Source: Malus domestica
Taxonomy: Eukaryota; Streptophyta; Magnoliopsida; Rosales; Rosaceae
Assembly: GCF_042453785.1 (NCBI RefSeq)
Contig: NC_091672.1
Coordinates: forward strand, 2,609,001 to 2,673,000
Direction of reading: 5' to 3'
Length of the DNA: 64,000 nucleotides
Shown here piece by piece: positions 35,799-46,259 of this stretch. The notes beneath the pieces were generated by a model. That model was not told the origin of the DNA. It saw only the letters and a list, made by a program, of their open reading frames with translations, and did not search any database. Position 1 is the first letter of the stretch, and the number at the start of each line of letters is the position of its first letter. A program made the translations under genes and the position numbers.

Positions 35799-36733
35799 CA
35801 GTGGCGGATCCAGGATTTCAAGATCGGGGGGTCTCAAGATAAAAGTTCAAAAAAAATATATTAAACTAGTTCGGTTCCATATCACTATTTTTTATTGAAT
35901 TTGGTTCATTGAATAATCAAAATTAATCAATCACATCAAGTGGCCCAGTAGTAAGGGCATGGATTTCGGCTCTCAAAATACAAAAAACAAGGAGGTCCCA
36001 GGTTCGAGGCTCCAAGCTGTTGAGTCTACTTGACTATGGTTAGGAGAAAGCTGAAATGCCTCTGTGAGTCTTTCAGGGCCCTATAATGGGTGGATAACCG
36101 TGACTTGCCACTAGTTGTCCCACTTTAAAATAATAATAATAATAATCAAGATTAATCTCAAAGGTAATAAAACCAACAAATGCTCCCCAGCAACATAACG
36201 CATCAATTAATGACTCTACAAGGATGAAATTTGTTAATGTAACATATATATTACAATTGGGAGTTGAGACTAAAGTCTGGGATTAAAAAACTTAAATGAA
36301 TTGGGAAGAAATAAAATTAGGCAGCTAGAGGTGGTGGAACAACAAACGGTGCTGGGGGATGGGGTAACTTGAGTTTAAAGTTGGGAGGTTGCGATGATTT
36401 GGGGTTGGGAGTTCTTAAATATAATTTGGGGATACTGGAAATAATCGGGGTTCTCAGGCTCTGTATAAAAAAACAGAGATATTTTAGTTTTTAAAATTTT
36501 TATAATTACCTGGCTAAAAAACGCTATCGTTTCGGCTAGGTCTTTTAAAACAAAAATTAGAAACCTCTTCTTCTTTGTTATAAGCACTGCTGCATGCACA
36601 TCCATGGAGGCAACAAGCCTCTCCACTGCACCTGCCCCAATTGTTGGAGGGTCCCGAAGGTCGATCACAAGTGTTTCTTCGGGCTTCCGGAGGGTTCTGG
36701 GACCTCCCGGATCCCTACATGGATCCGCCCATG
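35799..36733. mobile_element. inner hAT-like element
   Basis: 935 bp. It starts CAGTGGCGGATCCAGGA and ends TGGATCCGCCCATG (reverse complement CATGGGCGGATCCA). The 8-bp duplication CCCTCAGG lies at 35791-35798 and 36734-36741. It is inserted in the terminal repeat of the outer element and holds a SINE at 35928-36125. There is no transposase. Confidence 0.85.
35928..36125 (+). mobile_element. second-family SINE inside the inner hAT-like element
   Basis: tRNA-like head TGGCCCAGTAGTAAGGGC and box B AGGTTCGAGGCTCC, then GCCTCTGTGAGTCTTTCAGG and CCACTAGTTGTCCCACTTTA with an (ATA)n tail. Probable target-site duplication AATCAAAATTAATC / AATCAAGATTAATC on the two sides. A sister copy lies at 40551-40745. 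Confidence 0.75.
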
Positions 36734-37440
36734 CCCTCAGGGCCGGCCCTGATGGTATAAAGCTTGGTTGTTGTTTCTGTAAAATCAGGAATTTATTCAA
36801 AATAAAAATGAGAAAGAATGAAAGATACAGAAAAGACATGTAAATGTAGGAGTGAATTGCACTAATTGCTTAATGCTTATGCCATTGAGTTATTTTGAAT
36901 ATATAGTTTAAACAATATTTAAAAACAATTTTTGAACAATTCAAGAGTTAGTGCTTAATGTTGTATTAGATCGAATACTAATATGTTTTACACTTAATAA
37001 TTATGTCTTACAATTTAATCATTTCACAGCTGACCTAATAATTATGTCTTACAATTTAATCATTTCACAGCTGACCCAGTCAAATCTTATATTGATGATG
37101 GCATTATCCATGCCCCTATAGAAGTTTTAAATACATTGATTTGATCTTGTTGCTTTCATTTGGGTGATGTTTTTAGTTTTTTGTTCTCTTCCTCTCATAA
37201 AAAACACTTAATTTGAATGATGTATGCATAAAATATGAAGCATAATAGGAAATTTGTTCTCAGTAAATAATTTCATATTTCGGCGTAGGTTAATTAATGG
37301 TCATTTTATTTAATGGTCATTTTATTTTCTCCATTAAAACTAAAGGTCAATAAAAACTATTTTCTCTCCAATAAGCAATACCTGTTTTCTAATGTTACAT
37401 TTGACTCTTCTTAAAAACACAAAATGTTGATTAATCAAAG

Positions 37441-37620
37441 TATTAATCAAAGTGGATTTGCACGACGAAGGGTTACATGCGTCGCGCAAAGCCTTCTGTC
37501 ACTGCCTTGCCGCGACGGTTTGCGCGTGACCAAGGTGAGTTGGACAAAGTTTTGCGCGACGGTTTTTGACTTTGCGCGACGAAGGACCTGCGTCGCGCAA
37601 AGTGTTTTTTTTTACTAGTG
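37441..37620 (-). mobile_element. CACTA-type transposon end fragment
   Basis: On the minus strand it starts CACTAGTAAAAAAAAACACT and continues into repeated GCGCGACG motifs in both orientations (TTTGCGCGACGCAGG, CGTCGCGCAAAG). CACTA elements have such subterminal repeat blocks. The opposite terminus was not found nearby, so this is a fragment or a very reduced derivative. Confidence 0.5.
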
Positions 37621-37895
37621 GGGGGTAATTGTTTGTGTTGGTAGTTTCGGGGTTCTGGCCTAGTGACGATGGTAGTCCCTGGTGAAAGTGTTGATGGTGG
37701 CAATGACATTGTTAAGAGGGGTAGGGTGGAGGTGGTGGAAGTTGGCGGAGCCAATGCTAAGCAATGGTAGTGGCGGTAGAAATAATGACAATGATGATGA
37801 TGGTAGTGAAGATGAATTTTTGTTTCTAAACTCCATTTTAGAATCCCTTGATAAATATTTTAGTGGTAGTTTAAGTTTGAAAACAAATTATAATA

Positions 37896-38050
37896 AGGGA
37901 ACTTTAACGAAAAACATCCGGTACTGTTCACTTTAACGAAAAACCACATTTTTACACTAAAAAGTCAATCATGGTACTATTCACTTTACCATTTATTTTG
38001 TCCTTATCATTAAAACTCAAAGTTTTCAAATCATTTTCATTAATTTTCCT
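37896..38050 (-). mobile_element. 155-bp hAT-type MITE, copy 2
   Basis: Inverted relative to the copy at 22403-22557 and of equal length. It begins AGGGAACTTTAACGAAAA and ends TTAATTTTCCT, with the 8-bp duplication TTATAATA at 37888-37895 and 38051-38058. Confidence 0.88.
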
Positions 38051-38576
38051 TTATAATAATTGACGGTAAATTTACGAGAAGATTTAAATTTAAAATATTT
38101 ACGGTGTCCGTGTCACTACTGGGAAGGAACTTCATATCTTTTCTAATATTGAAATATGAAAATATGATTCGATCATTTTTTTACATAAGTTGATACGTTT
38201 CTGCTTCAACTTAGAGAGATGATTACTAACTTTTTATATAATAAAAAGGGAAGAGCTTTGACCATATTCAATAATTAAATTTGTTTATTATAAATTAACA
38301 AAGAGAAGATAAAGATTGCTTAGTAGACCACAATAGCTAGATAGTGAAACTGCGAAAAAGAAACCTTGGAACTTTTATTATATTCTAAATGGAAAAATCT
38401 TTCTTCTATAAACATTAATAAAGAAGTGAAAATGGAAATCTATCCTAAGCACTGACGATACATACCCACAGTTTTAATATCCCTCAACTTGTATATCTCT
38501 TCGTGTTGAAAAGAACATTTCTTTAATAGGTGTGCTATTTCACTTTTTCAATTCATTTGATCTGATAATCAGAAGT

Positions 38577-38719
38577 TGAGAGGAGTGTGTGAGAGTTGAG
38601 GAGTGGAGCACCACATGTCATTAAACACTTGAAGGGACACTTGAAAAGAAAAACATTTCCTCAAATTGTATGATGACATATGGTTTTCGCTCCGTATTTT
38701 GGGCACACTGAAAAAAAAA
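38577..38719. mobile_element. MITE of the AGTGTG family, copy 2
   Basis: The left arm AGTGTGTGAGAGTTGAGGAG with CACCACATGTCATTAAACAC pairs with the right arm (TGATGACATATGGTTTTCGC, CCGTATTTTGGGCACACTGA). It is related to 45044-45177 and 23846-23976. Confidence 0.55.
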
Positions 38720-38928
38720 TTGTAAGAAGTAAAATGAAATATATAGATAACACCACTCTTCTTTAATACATTTAACAAAGACTTTCTAGCCATTTTTTTT
38801 TCAAAATTTAGAAACATAGTTGCCCCGTCGATCGAGAAGTACTCTAGCCCTCTCGATCGACATCCTTGGAGCAATATTCGAACCCTTCTCAAGACTCTTT
38901 GAGCTGTGTTCAAACTCACTATGTATAG

Positions 38929-38929
<1 letters not shown>

Positions 38930-38986
<57 letters not shown>
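38930..38986. repeat. (TA)n microsatellite
   Basis: About 27 TA dinucleotides in an unbroken run, ending before GGCAATGGCT. Other shorter TA tracts lie near 29057, 33357 and 47923. Confidence 0.9.
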
Positions 38987-38989
<3 letters not shown>

Positions 38990-39779
38990 ATGGCTGCTTT
39001 TCAACATGAAATCTCTGTCGTTTACTCCAAGCCCTAGAAGTTTTGAAACTTTAAGATATTCTAGAATGCACGTAAGAATACAACGCAGCTCTCTCTGTTC
39101 TTTTGCTCTTGAGCTTAATTAAGTTTTTGCCCAATTGATTCTTGTAATTAAGGGTTGGTACAGTTAAGATGCATGGCGCCCTTATTGTTACGTCAGCCTG
39201 ATGAATGAAAGCACTTTCTGCCAACCCTGCATTAGAAAAAGACCTACTATATAATTCCATCTACCTTGCAAAAGTAGGGATTTTCCAGCAACCCATTTAT
39301 AGGGGTACGAGTTTTTATATGATTTTTGCATGCTTCTGTTCCACGAAACTTTATCATTTTTCTTTCAAATTTCCATGCTTTTGCTTTGTAATATATACAT
39401 ATATATTGACTCTAAGGCATATGAAGTACAGCACATTCTTTGTGAACAAAGAATAATTGGCTTGCATAATATATATTTTATATATATATGCCTGCTGCTG
39501 CAGCTGCCTTATGACCCTATCTGACAAAGAGGAAAGGTGTTCTTTTAATTGCTTCACATAGGAACATTATTGTCTTTTCCTGGACCCAAAGTGGAAAGGC
39601 AACTGCACTTTACTCATTAGATTTGAGACATTAGTATTCCTTTCTCATTCTCATCTGATAATTAGTCTAAAGGCACTTCTCCTTTTAGACAAAAGCAGCT
39701 TCATGGGCTTAATTTCCCTCCGACATTCCCTCCTTTTCTCTTGTTACTTTGTGGCTTCTAGATTGGGTCAAGGAGGGGG
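38990..39779. other. intergenic, no gene seen
   Basis: Short overlapping ORFs on both strands show no known domain. No repeats with clear ends were found. Confidence 0.35.
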
Positions 39780-39974
39780 GAAAGGGTTCCTCTCCGGATC
39801 CCTTCCTCCTAATCCACCAAATCAGAGAATAAGTATCATTGAAATTTGATCGAACGACTCAAGTTATTATAAGTTTAAAGTGGGCTCCTATTTGTAGTCG
39901 TTGGATCAAATTTCAACGGCACAAGTTCCTTGATTTGGTGGATTAGGAGGAAGTAATCCGAATAGGATCCTTTC
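39780..39974. mobile_element. hairpin MITE with Mutator-like duplication
   Basis: 195 bp with about 80-bp arms. CTTCCTCCTAATCCACCAAA (left) pairs with TTTGGTGGATTAGGAGGAAG (right), then ATTGAAATTTGATCGAACGA pairs with CGTTGGATCAAATTTCAACG. The flanking duplication CAAGGAGGGGG (11 bp) at 39769-39779 and 39975-39985 has the length range of Mutator-like elements. Confidence 0.82.
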
Positions 39975-40550
39975 CAAGGAGGGGGACCATGGTCGACTTA
40001 CATGGCAGCCCAGAGCACGACACTAGCCTCTCAATGGTTGGACGGTGCTACCCTAGTAGAATTACCATCATTTGGCTTGTTATCTTTGACCTGATTACTT
40101 GATAATTAAGTGTCTGATTAGTCACTTGGAGAATGACAAGTGTCATTCACATATCCTTGCCAGATCTTGCATGTATTTGTTGGGAGGCAAGGGTAGTATG
40201 TGAAGTTACATGAGCTCATTATTAACTGCATCGGAATTTTGTATAAAACTTCATACTTACAGAGTTACGCAGAATTAACAAGTGGTTATGTTTCTCTTCT
40301 CGTGCGATGAGATATAGAAAAAAAAAATGAGTATTCACCCCGCCTGGTGTAGGCAAGGTTTCTATATTCTCCTCACGACATTTTCGTAAGTTCTGGTAAG
40401 TCATGTAAATTTTAAATGGGGTTCAATATGTTGAGAGACATGCACACGTTGCAGCTTGGAAGCTGATGCCTAATTAACACCAATTAATTATATCATATTA
40501 TATTCAACCAAAATGATAATTAAATGGAAAGTTGTACAAATAGAACAACG

Positions 40551-40745
40551 AGCTGGTGGTCTAGTGGTAAATGGCGAATTGCGAGGATTTCTTCAAACTA
40601 AAAACTGGAGGTCTCAGGTTCAAAACCCGATGCTGGTGTGGAAGGTAGACTTGTGGCCAGGGGGAGGCTGAAATACCTTTGTGAGTCTTCCCGGCCCCCG
40701 GAATGGGTGAATAATAGTGGTTTGCCACCAGTTGTCCTCCTTTTT
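40551..40745 (+). mobile_element. second-family SINE
   Basis: tRNA-like head GAGCTGGTGGTCTAGTGGTA and box B AGGTTCAAAACCC, then CCTTTGTGAGTCTTCCCGG and TTTGCCACCAGTTGTCCTCC with a T/A-rich tail. It shares this 3' body with 35928-36125. No clear target-site duplication was read. Confidence 0.7.
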
Positions 40746-40999
40746 AAATAAAAGAAAAAAAATTGTAAAAATTGGCCAGAGAGAAGAAGCAGGCAAATAC
40801 TTTCTAAAAATAATGGTGTTAATTTGCTTTGTTCTCATGCAAGCAGTAAAGTTCAGACCTACACAGATATTAGCCCCTTCATTTGAATATTTGTAGACGG
40901 TGCATGAGCAAAGTTATCCAACGTTCCCTTTTATATACATAAACCCTAGTTTCATAACTATAGATATGATTCAAAACCCTCCAAACCCTAAACCCTTTT

Positions 41000-41115
41000 A
41001 TACTACAACAACAACAACAATAATCAAGTCTTTTCCCGAAATGAGGTCGGTTGTATGAATACTAAAACGCCACAATGCTCAGTTTTGCTCTAAGTCTTCC
41101 ATGAACATAAAAATT
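41000..41115 (-). repeat. degraded LINE 3' end
   Basis: On the minus strand: ACTTAGAGCAAAACTGAGCA, ATTCATACAACCGACCTCAT and then a (TTG)n tail (ACAACAACAACAA on the plus strand near 41005-41020). It is a truncated copy of the same kind as 29390-29740. Confidence 0.6.
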
Positions 41116-41984
41116 TTCATCGATCTTAGTTTTCTATACTATGTATTATCACACTAGGGTTATTATATATGTCGATCCTCTCAAAAGCAATAACTGTATT
41201 CCTATTTATTATTCAAGTACAAATGATATATAGTGGATTTTATAAATTTTACTTGATGAAAAGACGTAAATCTTGTATCTTGAAGTCAGGCTATATATCC
41301 ATACGCATGCATGTACGTACGTACGTACGCGTAGGCTAGCTCTCGTTCACAGGTCATGCAAGCTTTTCTAGTTTTATATATAACTTATAACCAGTGGTTT
41401 GAGCCTACTGCTATAAAATAGTACTGAAACTGGAAGTTCAAAATGGGAAGTCTGTTTAGTATTCTCTTTGTCCATCCAGAAAATCAAAAGAGGGGAGTGG
41501 CAATTGAATGAGACACTCATGGTGGTGACGGGTGGGGGAAGGCAACCAAAGTCAGCCGCCCCATTACTGTGACCTCTCAGAAGTAGTTGCTATAAAGCTG
41601 CAGGTGAAGTGATGACTTTGTTAATTTGTACTGGAGTTTGAATCTTCGAATGCCTCCAAATAGTAGCTATCTTCCCTGTCCCAATGAAAGAATTGACATT
41701 AGACTAAAGATCCCTTTAGGTTGTTGAGAGTTTGGGTAAGTTTCCACATATTTTTGTTGGAACAAGGAATCCCATTCTCTAACATGCCAAAAAGAAAACT
41801 TTTTTCTTATACCTAATTAAAGTTTCAGCTATCGCTAATATTATTTTCCTAAGCACTAGCAGAAAATAGGGCTCGATTTGACCATTTTCCGAATATGTAT
41901 ATATGAGCGATGCGTCTTACAACTTTTCGATGTGGAACCACAAAGAGTAGACCTTTTAATGGGACAGATCATTTTCCTGTAATC
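41116..41984. other. intergenic, no gene seen
   Basis: A short (GTAC)n run near 41311-41328. Otherwise AT-rich DNA without recognisable coding. Confidence 0.35.
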
Positions 41985-42125
41985 CTATAGATTTCGTAAT
42001 CATAACCGTTCATCGTATATCATGCGATCATAAATTATATTAACATTTAAAATTTAAAATTAAATATAAATACTTAACAAAAATTGACCGCACAATGTAC
42101 GATAAATGATTATGATCACATGATT
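41985..42125. repeat. palindromic MITE-like repeat, copy 1
   Basis: CATAACCGTTCATCGTATAT and TCATGCGATC pair with GACCGCACAATGTACGATAA and ATGATTATGATCAC across an AT-rich centre. A similar unit lies at 44225-44360, so the two bracket the LTR-like region between them. Copy 2 reads CATTGTACGGTTATAAATTA ... GATCGTATGATATACGATAA. Confidence 0.55.
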
Positions 42126-42129
42126 CATC

Positions 42130-43975
42130 GCCGGATCTTTTTCCCTTTCCAGGCATCAACTCCGGTCCCGTGTTGGTTACTTACAGGAGACAGCCTGCAG
42201 CGGGGTCCGTGTGACCAAGTGGGGGGATTCGCGCCGTATCCTTTTCCCTTTTCAGGCATCAACTCCGGTCCCCGTGTTCGTTACTTGCAGGAGACAGCCT
42301 ACAGCGGGATCCGTGTGAGTGTGACTGTTCGTCGCAGGAATCTCCTGGCGGACGAGCACACAGCTCCCCTGGGAGAATGGCGTCGGTTGAGGGTATCTGT
42401 CGTACTTCTGCTTTCTTCTCGGACTCGCTCGGGCAAGCCTTTGTCGGGCAGATCTTGGTCGGGCAAGACACACTTCGGGCAAGGCTCGTCGGGCAGTTCT
42501 GAAAGAGAAGGACAGAGTTAATTTGAAAGGGTGCCTTTGTGGGGCCTTAGGTGTAGGCCTTAAGGCTCACAATCAAGATTAACTTTGTCGTGCTCAGGCG
42601 TGCCACTGCCATCTTTAGTATGGCAGATGTTGAATGGGTGTTAAGCTTTGATTGAATATGTATACGCCCGAGAAACCAAGTTAGATATAACAGGTGCCTT
42701 TGTGGGGCCTTAGGTATAGGCCTTGAGGCTTCCTGTCAACCTAAACCAGCGCTTGGATGTATCATATTTGGTCTTTTATGGTTGCCAGAGTCTTATCACT
42801 ATTATACCTTTGATTATCTGAATCCAAGAGGTAGGACGAACCCAAATGAGTGCCTTTGTAGGGCCTTAGGTATAGGCTTTGAGGCTTCCCATCAGAGTTA
42901 ATCCTTATACTCGGACCAACTAGACCGCAACATGAAATGAAGCTAAATAGATGCCTTCGTGGGGCCTTAGGTGTAGGCCTTGAGGCTTTCTATCAGAATT
43001 CACTCCGTGCTTAAGCCTTTTCTACGAATCAAGATATAATAGCAACAAAACGGAGAAATAGATTGATTACTTGCGCCCCAAGTAACTTCGGACTTCTCGC
43101 TTATCAAGGATTGTCGTGGATGGGTTGAGTCCACATAGAGTTCTTTTTTATGCCTTGAGGCCAATGACTTTACTGATCTTTAAATTACATGCCCGCGGGC
43201 TTAAGACTTAGATCTGATTTGAACTCTGACGCGATTCAGATCGGATTCAAGTGCTGAAGACTTATTTTCATTATGACTTTGCTAGAAATAACTTGTATAT
43301 AACTGGGAATATATAACATGTTATTGTGCTTTTAAAAGAAAGAAAAGACAAAGACAGAGCAAAGATAGTCGGGTAAGTTTGAACCTTATCGGCCAAGGCT
43401 GAACTTCTTACAAAATCTATCTTTGTGGCTCTGTCAGAGGTCTGAAAGCTTTTAGAGGGGTTGACGGGGGAGAAGAGGATACAAAATGAATCGATACCAC
43501 CATGAACAAGGTAGCAGAGCTATTACAGGGGTTTGGGAAGGTTTATCCCGAATGGGATGAAGGCTTGTGCTGACTACAGCTTCGTTGAAGGCAAATCTGG
43601 CTTGAGCAGAGTTTTGGCTTTTGTTTGTTTGTTTGAGTGTCCTTAATTCTGTCTTCTCTTCCTCCTTTTATAGACGACTTCAGCTTGGGTTCCTGTAGCA
43701 ATAGCGGTGCCCGAATGCGGTTTGGTGATGACTCACTAGCTTTTTTACATGAATGCCACCAATAAAGTACTTTATTGGGCTGTGTAGTGACTGAATAGCC
43801 TACCCCCTGTGGTCTTTGAGCAGGTAAGCAGGTGGCCTTTGTAACTTGTGCCCAGCCGAAAGCCTCTTTCCTGCCTCCTAAGTTTTCCTCTGGGCCTTGG
43901 GTTTGGGCCGACTTTCTCTCTGGCCCAAAGTTCAGATTTTATCCCAAACAGTGACTAAGTGGGGGATTCGATAAT
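42130..43975 (-). mobile_element. LTR-retrotransposon remnant (probable long LTR)
   Basis: No protein domains. It contains a duplicated 105-bp unit (CAGGCATCAACTCCGGTC at about 42151 and 42256) and four direct copies of GTGCCTTTGTGGGGCCTTAG followed by TATAGGCCTTGAGGCTT (42531, 42694, 42850 and 42951). It also has TTTTATAGACGACTTCAG near 43668 and an end-like ATCCCAAACA at about 43943-43952. GTGACCAAGTGGGGGGATTC near 42210 recurs as GTGACTAAGTGGGGGATTCG near 43951. The exact borders and orientation are uncertain. Confidence 0.5.
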
Positions 43976-44224
43976 TAAAGCCCAATACTGTTGGGCCTTG
44001 AAGAGGGACTTAATAAAAGGGTGGGATCCTAAAGAGAGGGAGGGAAATATTTGATTTACTTTGAGTTGAGAGATTTTGCAAAACCCAACAAATATGAATA
44101 AAACACTTTTAGTTTAGACTGGCCATTACAATGTTCCCACCATAATTGTGTCAACATGCTTAACACGATAAGATAAGATCGTTGTTGAATTCTCTTTGTG
44201 AGGATCTGGAGATATTTTAATAAT

Positions 44225-44360
44225 GTTTTTTCATCATACATTGTACGGTTATAAATTATTTTAAATTAAATTATTTAAAATTGAACACAAATAGTACCTG
44301 ACGAAAACTGATCGTATGATATACGATAAACGAAAATGATTAAAGGATTCACAGGATCTT
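44225..44360. repeat. palindromic MITE-like repeat, copy 2
   Basis: Same layout as 41985-42125. The left part CATACATTGTACGGTTATAA pairs with the right part GATCGTATGATATACGATAA. GATTCACAGGATCTTTACAA follows. Confidence 0.5.
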
Positions 44361-45043
44361 TACAAAGATGAACCAATGAGGATCCTATGTCTAACACGAT
44401 TAGTAAACAATTTATGTTTCAGGTCAACCCTCCTAACTAAAAAATGACAAGCTCTTACACGTTTACGTAATTCATGTACAATCAATATAACTCGAATAAC
44501 AAGAGAGAACCCATTTAAACTAATGATGAAATTAAAAATTTATCCCGTTTAGTTGATGTAGACAGTATATTTTATGGGTAGTTCTTGTACTTATGAACAT
44601 AACATGTTTAATAATCAAGTTGTGTCTGGGTTTGAAAAAGAGGTCCTGATTAGTAATCACTTGTTCTACTTGACCCTAGTTAGTCGTGTTCGTGTTGAAT
44701 TTATGTAAACACGAACTCGACCCATGCCATGAACACGAACTGCCACTCTTTTGTAGGGTACATGGTACGGTAAATTAGAAACAATAAATTTATTTGAACA
44801 CACAAAAACAACATACTTGCTAACACAATCTCTAATAGAAATAACTTACCATCGTCTACAAGGCCTACCTGTATTTAAAGGTATAATAGTAAGTATGTTA
44901 ATTTGTGTCTCTAACAGACAAGCATTACTAGAAAAATAATCCCTCGACAACACAGAAAGCAATAACTTCCAAACTAAAGGAGGTGGTGCAACGACCTAAA
45001 CCAAACAGTATTAACTTCACATCCAACACAAGGAGAGGATAAA

Positions 45044-45177
45044 TTTTTAGTGTGTCAGAAACACGGAGTGGAACACCATATATCATCATACATTAGGAAG
45101 GGACACTTAAATAAAATTTCCACCAACTATATAATAATTATAATGTTTCATTCCGTGTTTTGAACATACTGAAAAAA
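45044..45177. mobile_element. MITE of the AGTGTG family, copy 3
   Basis: Left TTTTTAGTGTGTCAGAAACA with CGGAGTGGAAC pairs with right GTTTCATTCCGTGTTTTGAA ending CATACTGAAAAAA. Imperfect arms of about 30 bp. Confidence 0.65.
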
Positions 45178-45451
45178 ATATCTCCACCACAAGCAAAGAA
45201 AACTCAAATTTATTAATTCAATTTATCTTTTTATTATAATTGGAAATGCATGGTTGAAATTGTAATATGTCTAATTGCCCCTTGTATTGAAAAGTTAGTT
45301 TCACAATTGTCTCAATGAGTTTGAGAAAATTCATTTATGAATTGGCATATGACTGAACTTGACAGGTACACTGTCGGCTGCTTGTTTTGCATTGTTGCCA
45401 CCCAATCACATGTTTAAAACCTTAAAAAAAGAAAACTTATTTTAAACAACA

Positions 45452-46062
45452 ATGTTTGGTTTCACAAAATTGGGAATGAATTTCTTGTTAAAATACTTCG
45501 TGGTCGATTTACTGAATTTCGTGTTCATGATCAGAATAATTTAAATTAAGATCTTTTATTCAATAAAAGTTATTTTTGTAAAGAATCAGTTATAATTAAG
45601 GTTGTTTATGTAATCAACTGAAACAAATAGACAGACTGTTCATAATGTAATGCTTTATCAATTTCGACCATCTGATTTTATACAGTTGAACGACTAAAGG
45701 CTCGTTTGAAATGGTTTTAAAATGATTGAAAGCGTTTTTGACAAAAATGTTTTTAGAACCAATCCTTAATAAAAACTCAAGTGAATCTTGGAAAAGCACT
45801 TAAGGTACTTTTTCGAAGAAGCACAAGTTATGTACATCTTGTAGGAAACACTTTCAAGTGCTTTTAGAATCCAAATTTTTTTTCTTCTCTAAAAACACTT
45901 TCAATTATTTTAAAAGTACTTCCAAACGGATCATAAACAATCTCATATTTTATTGGGTTTCTAAAGACATATAATGATAAATAATGTGAACAATTCTCAT
46001 TAAAAGTATAGAATTCCATAAGTTCATGACCAAGTGTTTCCAATAGGCATTCCAAAACATAA
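45452..46062. mobile_element. hairpin MITE, copy 2, interrupted by another MITE
   Basis: Shares its centre (ATTAAGGTTGTTTATGTAAT ... TACAGTTGAACGACTAA) with the element at 33121-33495. Its ends, near ATGTTTGGTTTCACAAAATT and CCAATAGGCATTCCAAAACA, are imperfectly inverted. A 236-bp element interrupts it. Confidence 0.5.
45698..45933. mobile_element. Tourist-like MITE nested in the hairpin MITE
   Basis: Starts AGGCTCGTTTGAAATGG and ends TTCCAAACGGATCA. Inner arms TTTTAAAATGATTGAAAGCG / CACTTTCAATTATTTTAAAA. The 3-bp duplication TAA lies on both sides (45695-45697 and 45934-45936), as for PIF/Harbinger-type elements. Confidence 0.78.
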
Positions 46063-46259
46063 AATTATAGCTTGAGCCCATCATCCCTCAGTTCCAAGTT
46101 CCAACCAATCATTTGGTTTGGAAATCTAGCAAGTGCAGGTACTTGTCTCTCTCCAGTGTTCACCAAAGGTGAATTGATTCACAGTCACATACTTCGTAAT
46201 TCTCAACTCAATCTCTCCAATTCCAAACCCCCCCCTTCCCCCAAAAACCCCCAAAAGCC

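Larger units (their letters stand above)
34114..36751. mobile_element. hAT-like element with two later insertions
   Basis: Ends CAGGGCCGGCCCTGAG and, inverted, CCTCAGG|GCCGGCCCTG (split by a later insertion), with an 8-bp duplication ATGGTATA at 34106-34113 and 36752-36759. TTGGGGGCCCTAGACGA inside the left end matches the reverse complement of the right end once both inserts are removed. Without the solo LTR (35202-35762) and inner hAT (35799-36733) it is about 1.1 kb and AT-rich inside, with no transposase seen. Confidence 0.85.

Noticed and set aside
42084-42521. 145-aa ORF as a gene
   Set aside because: Lies across a duplicated 105-bp unit of an LTR-like region, with low-complexity Arg/Ser-rich sequence and no domain.
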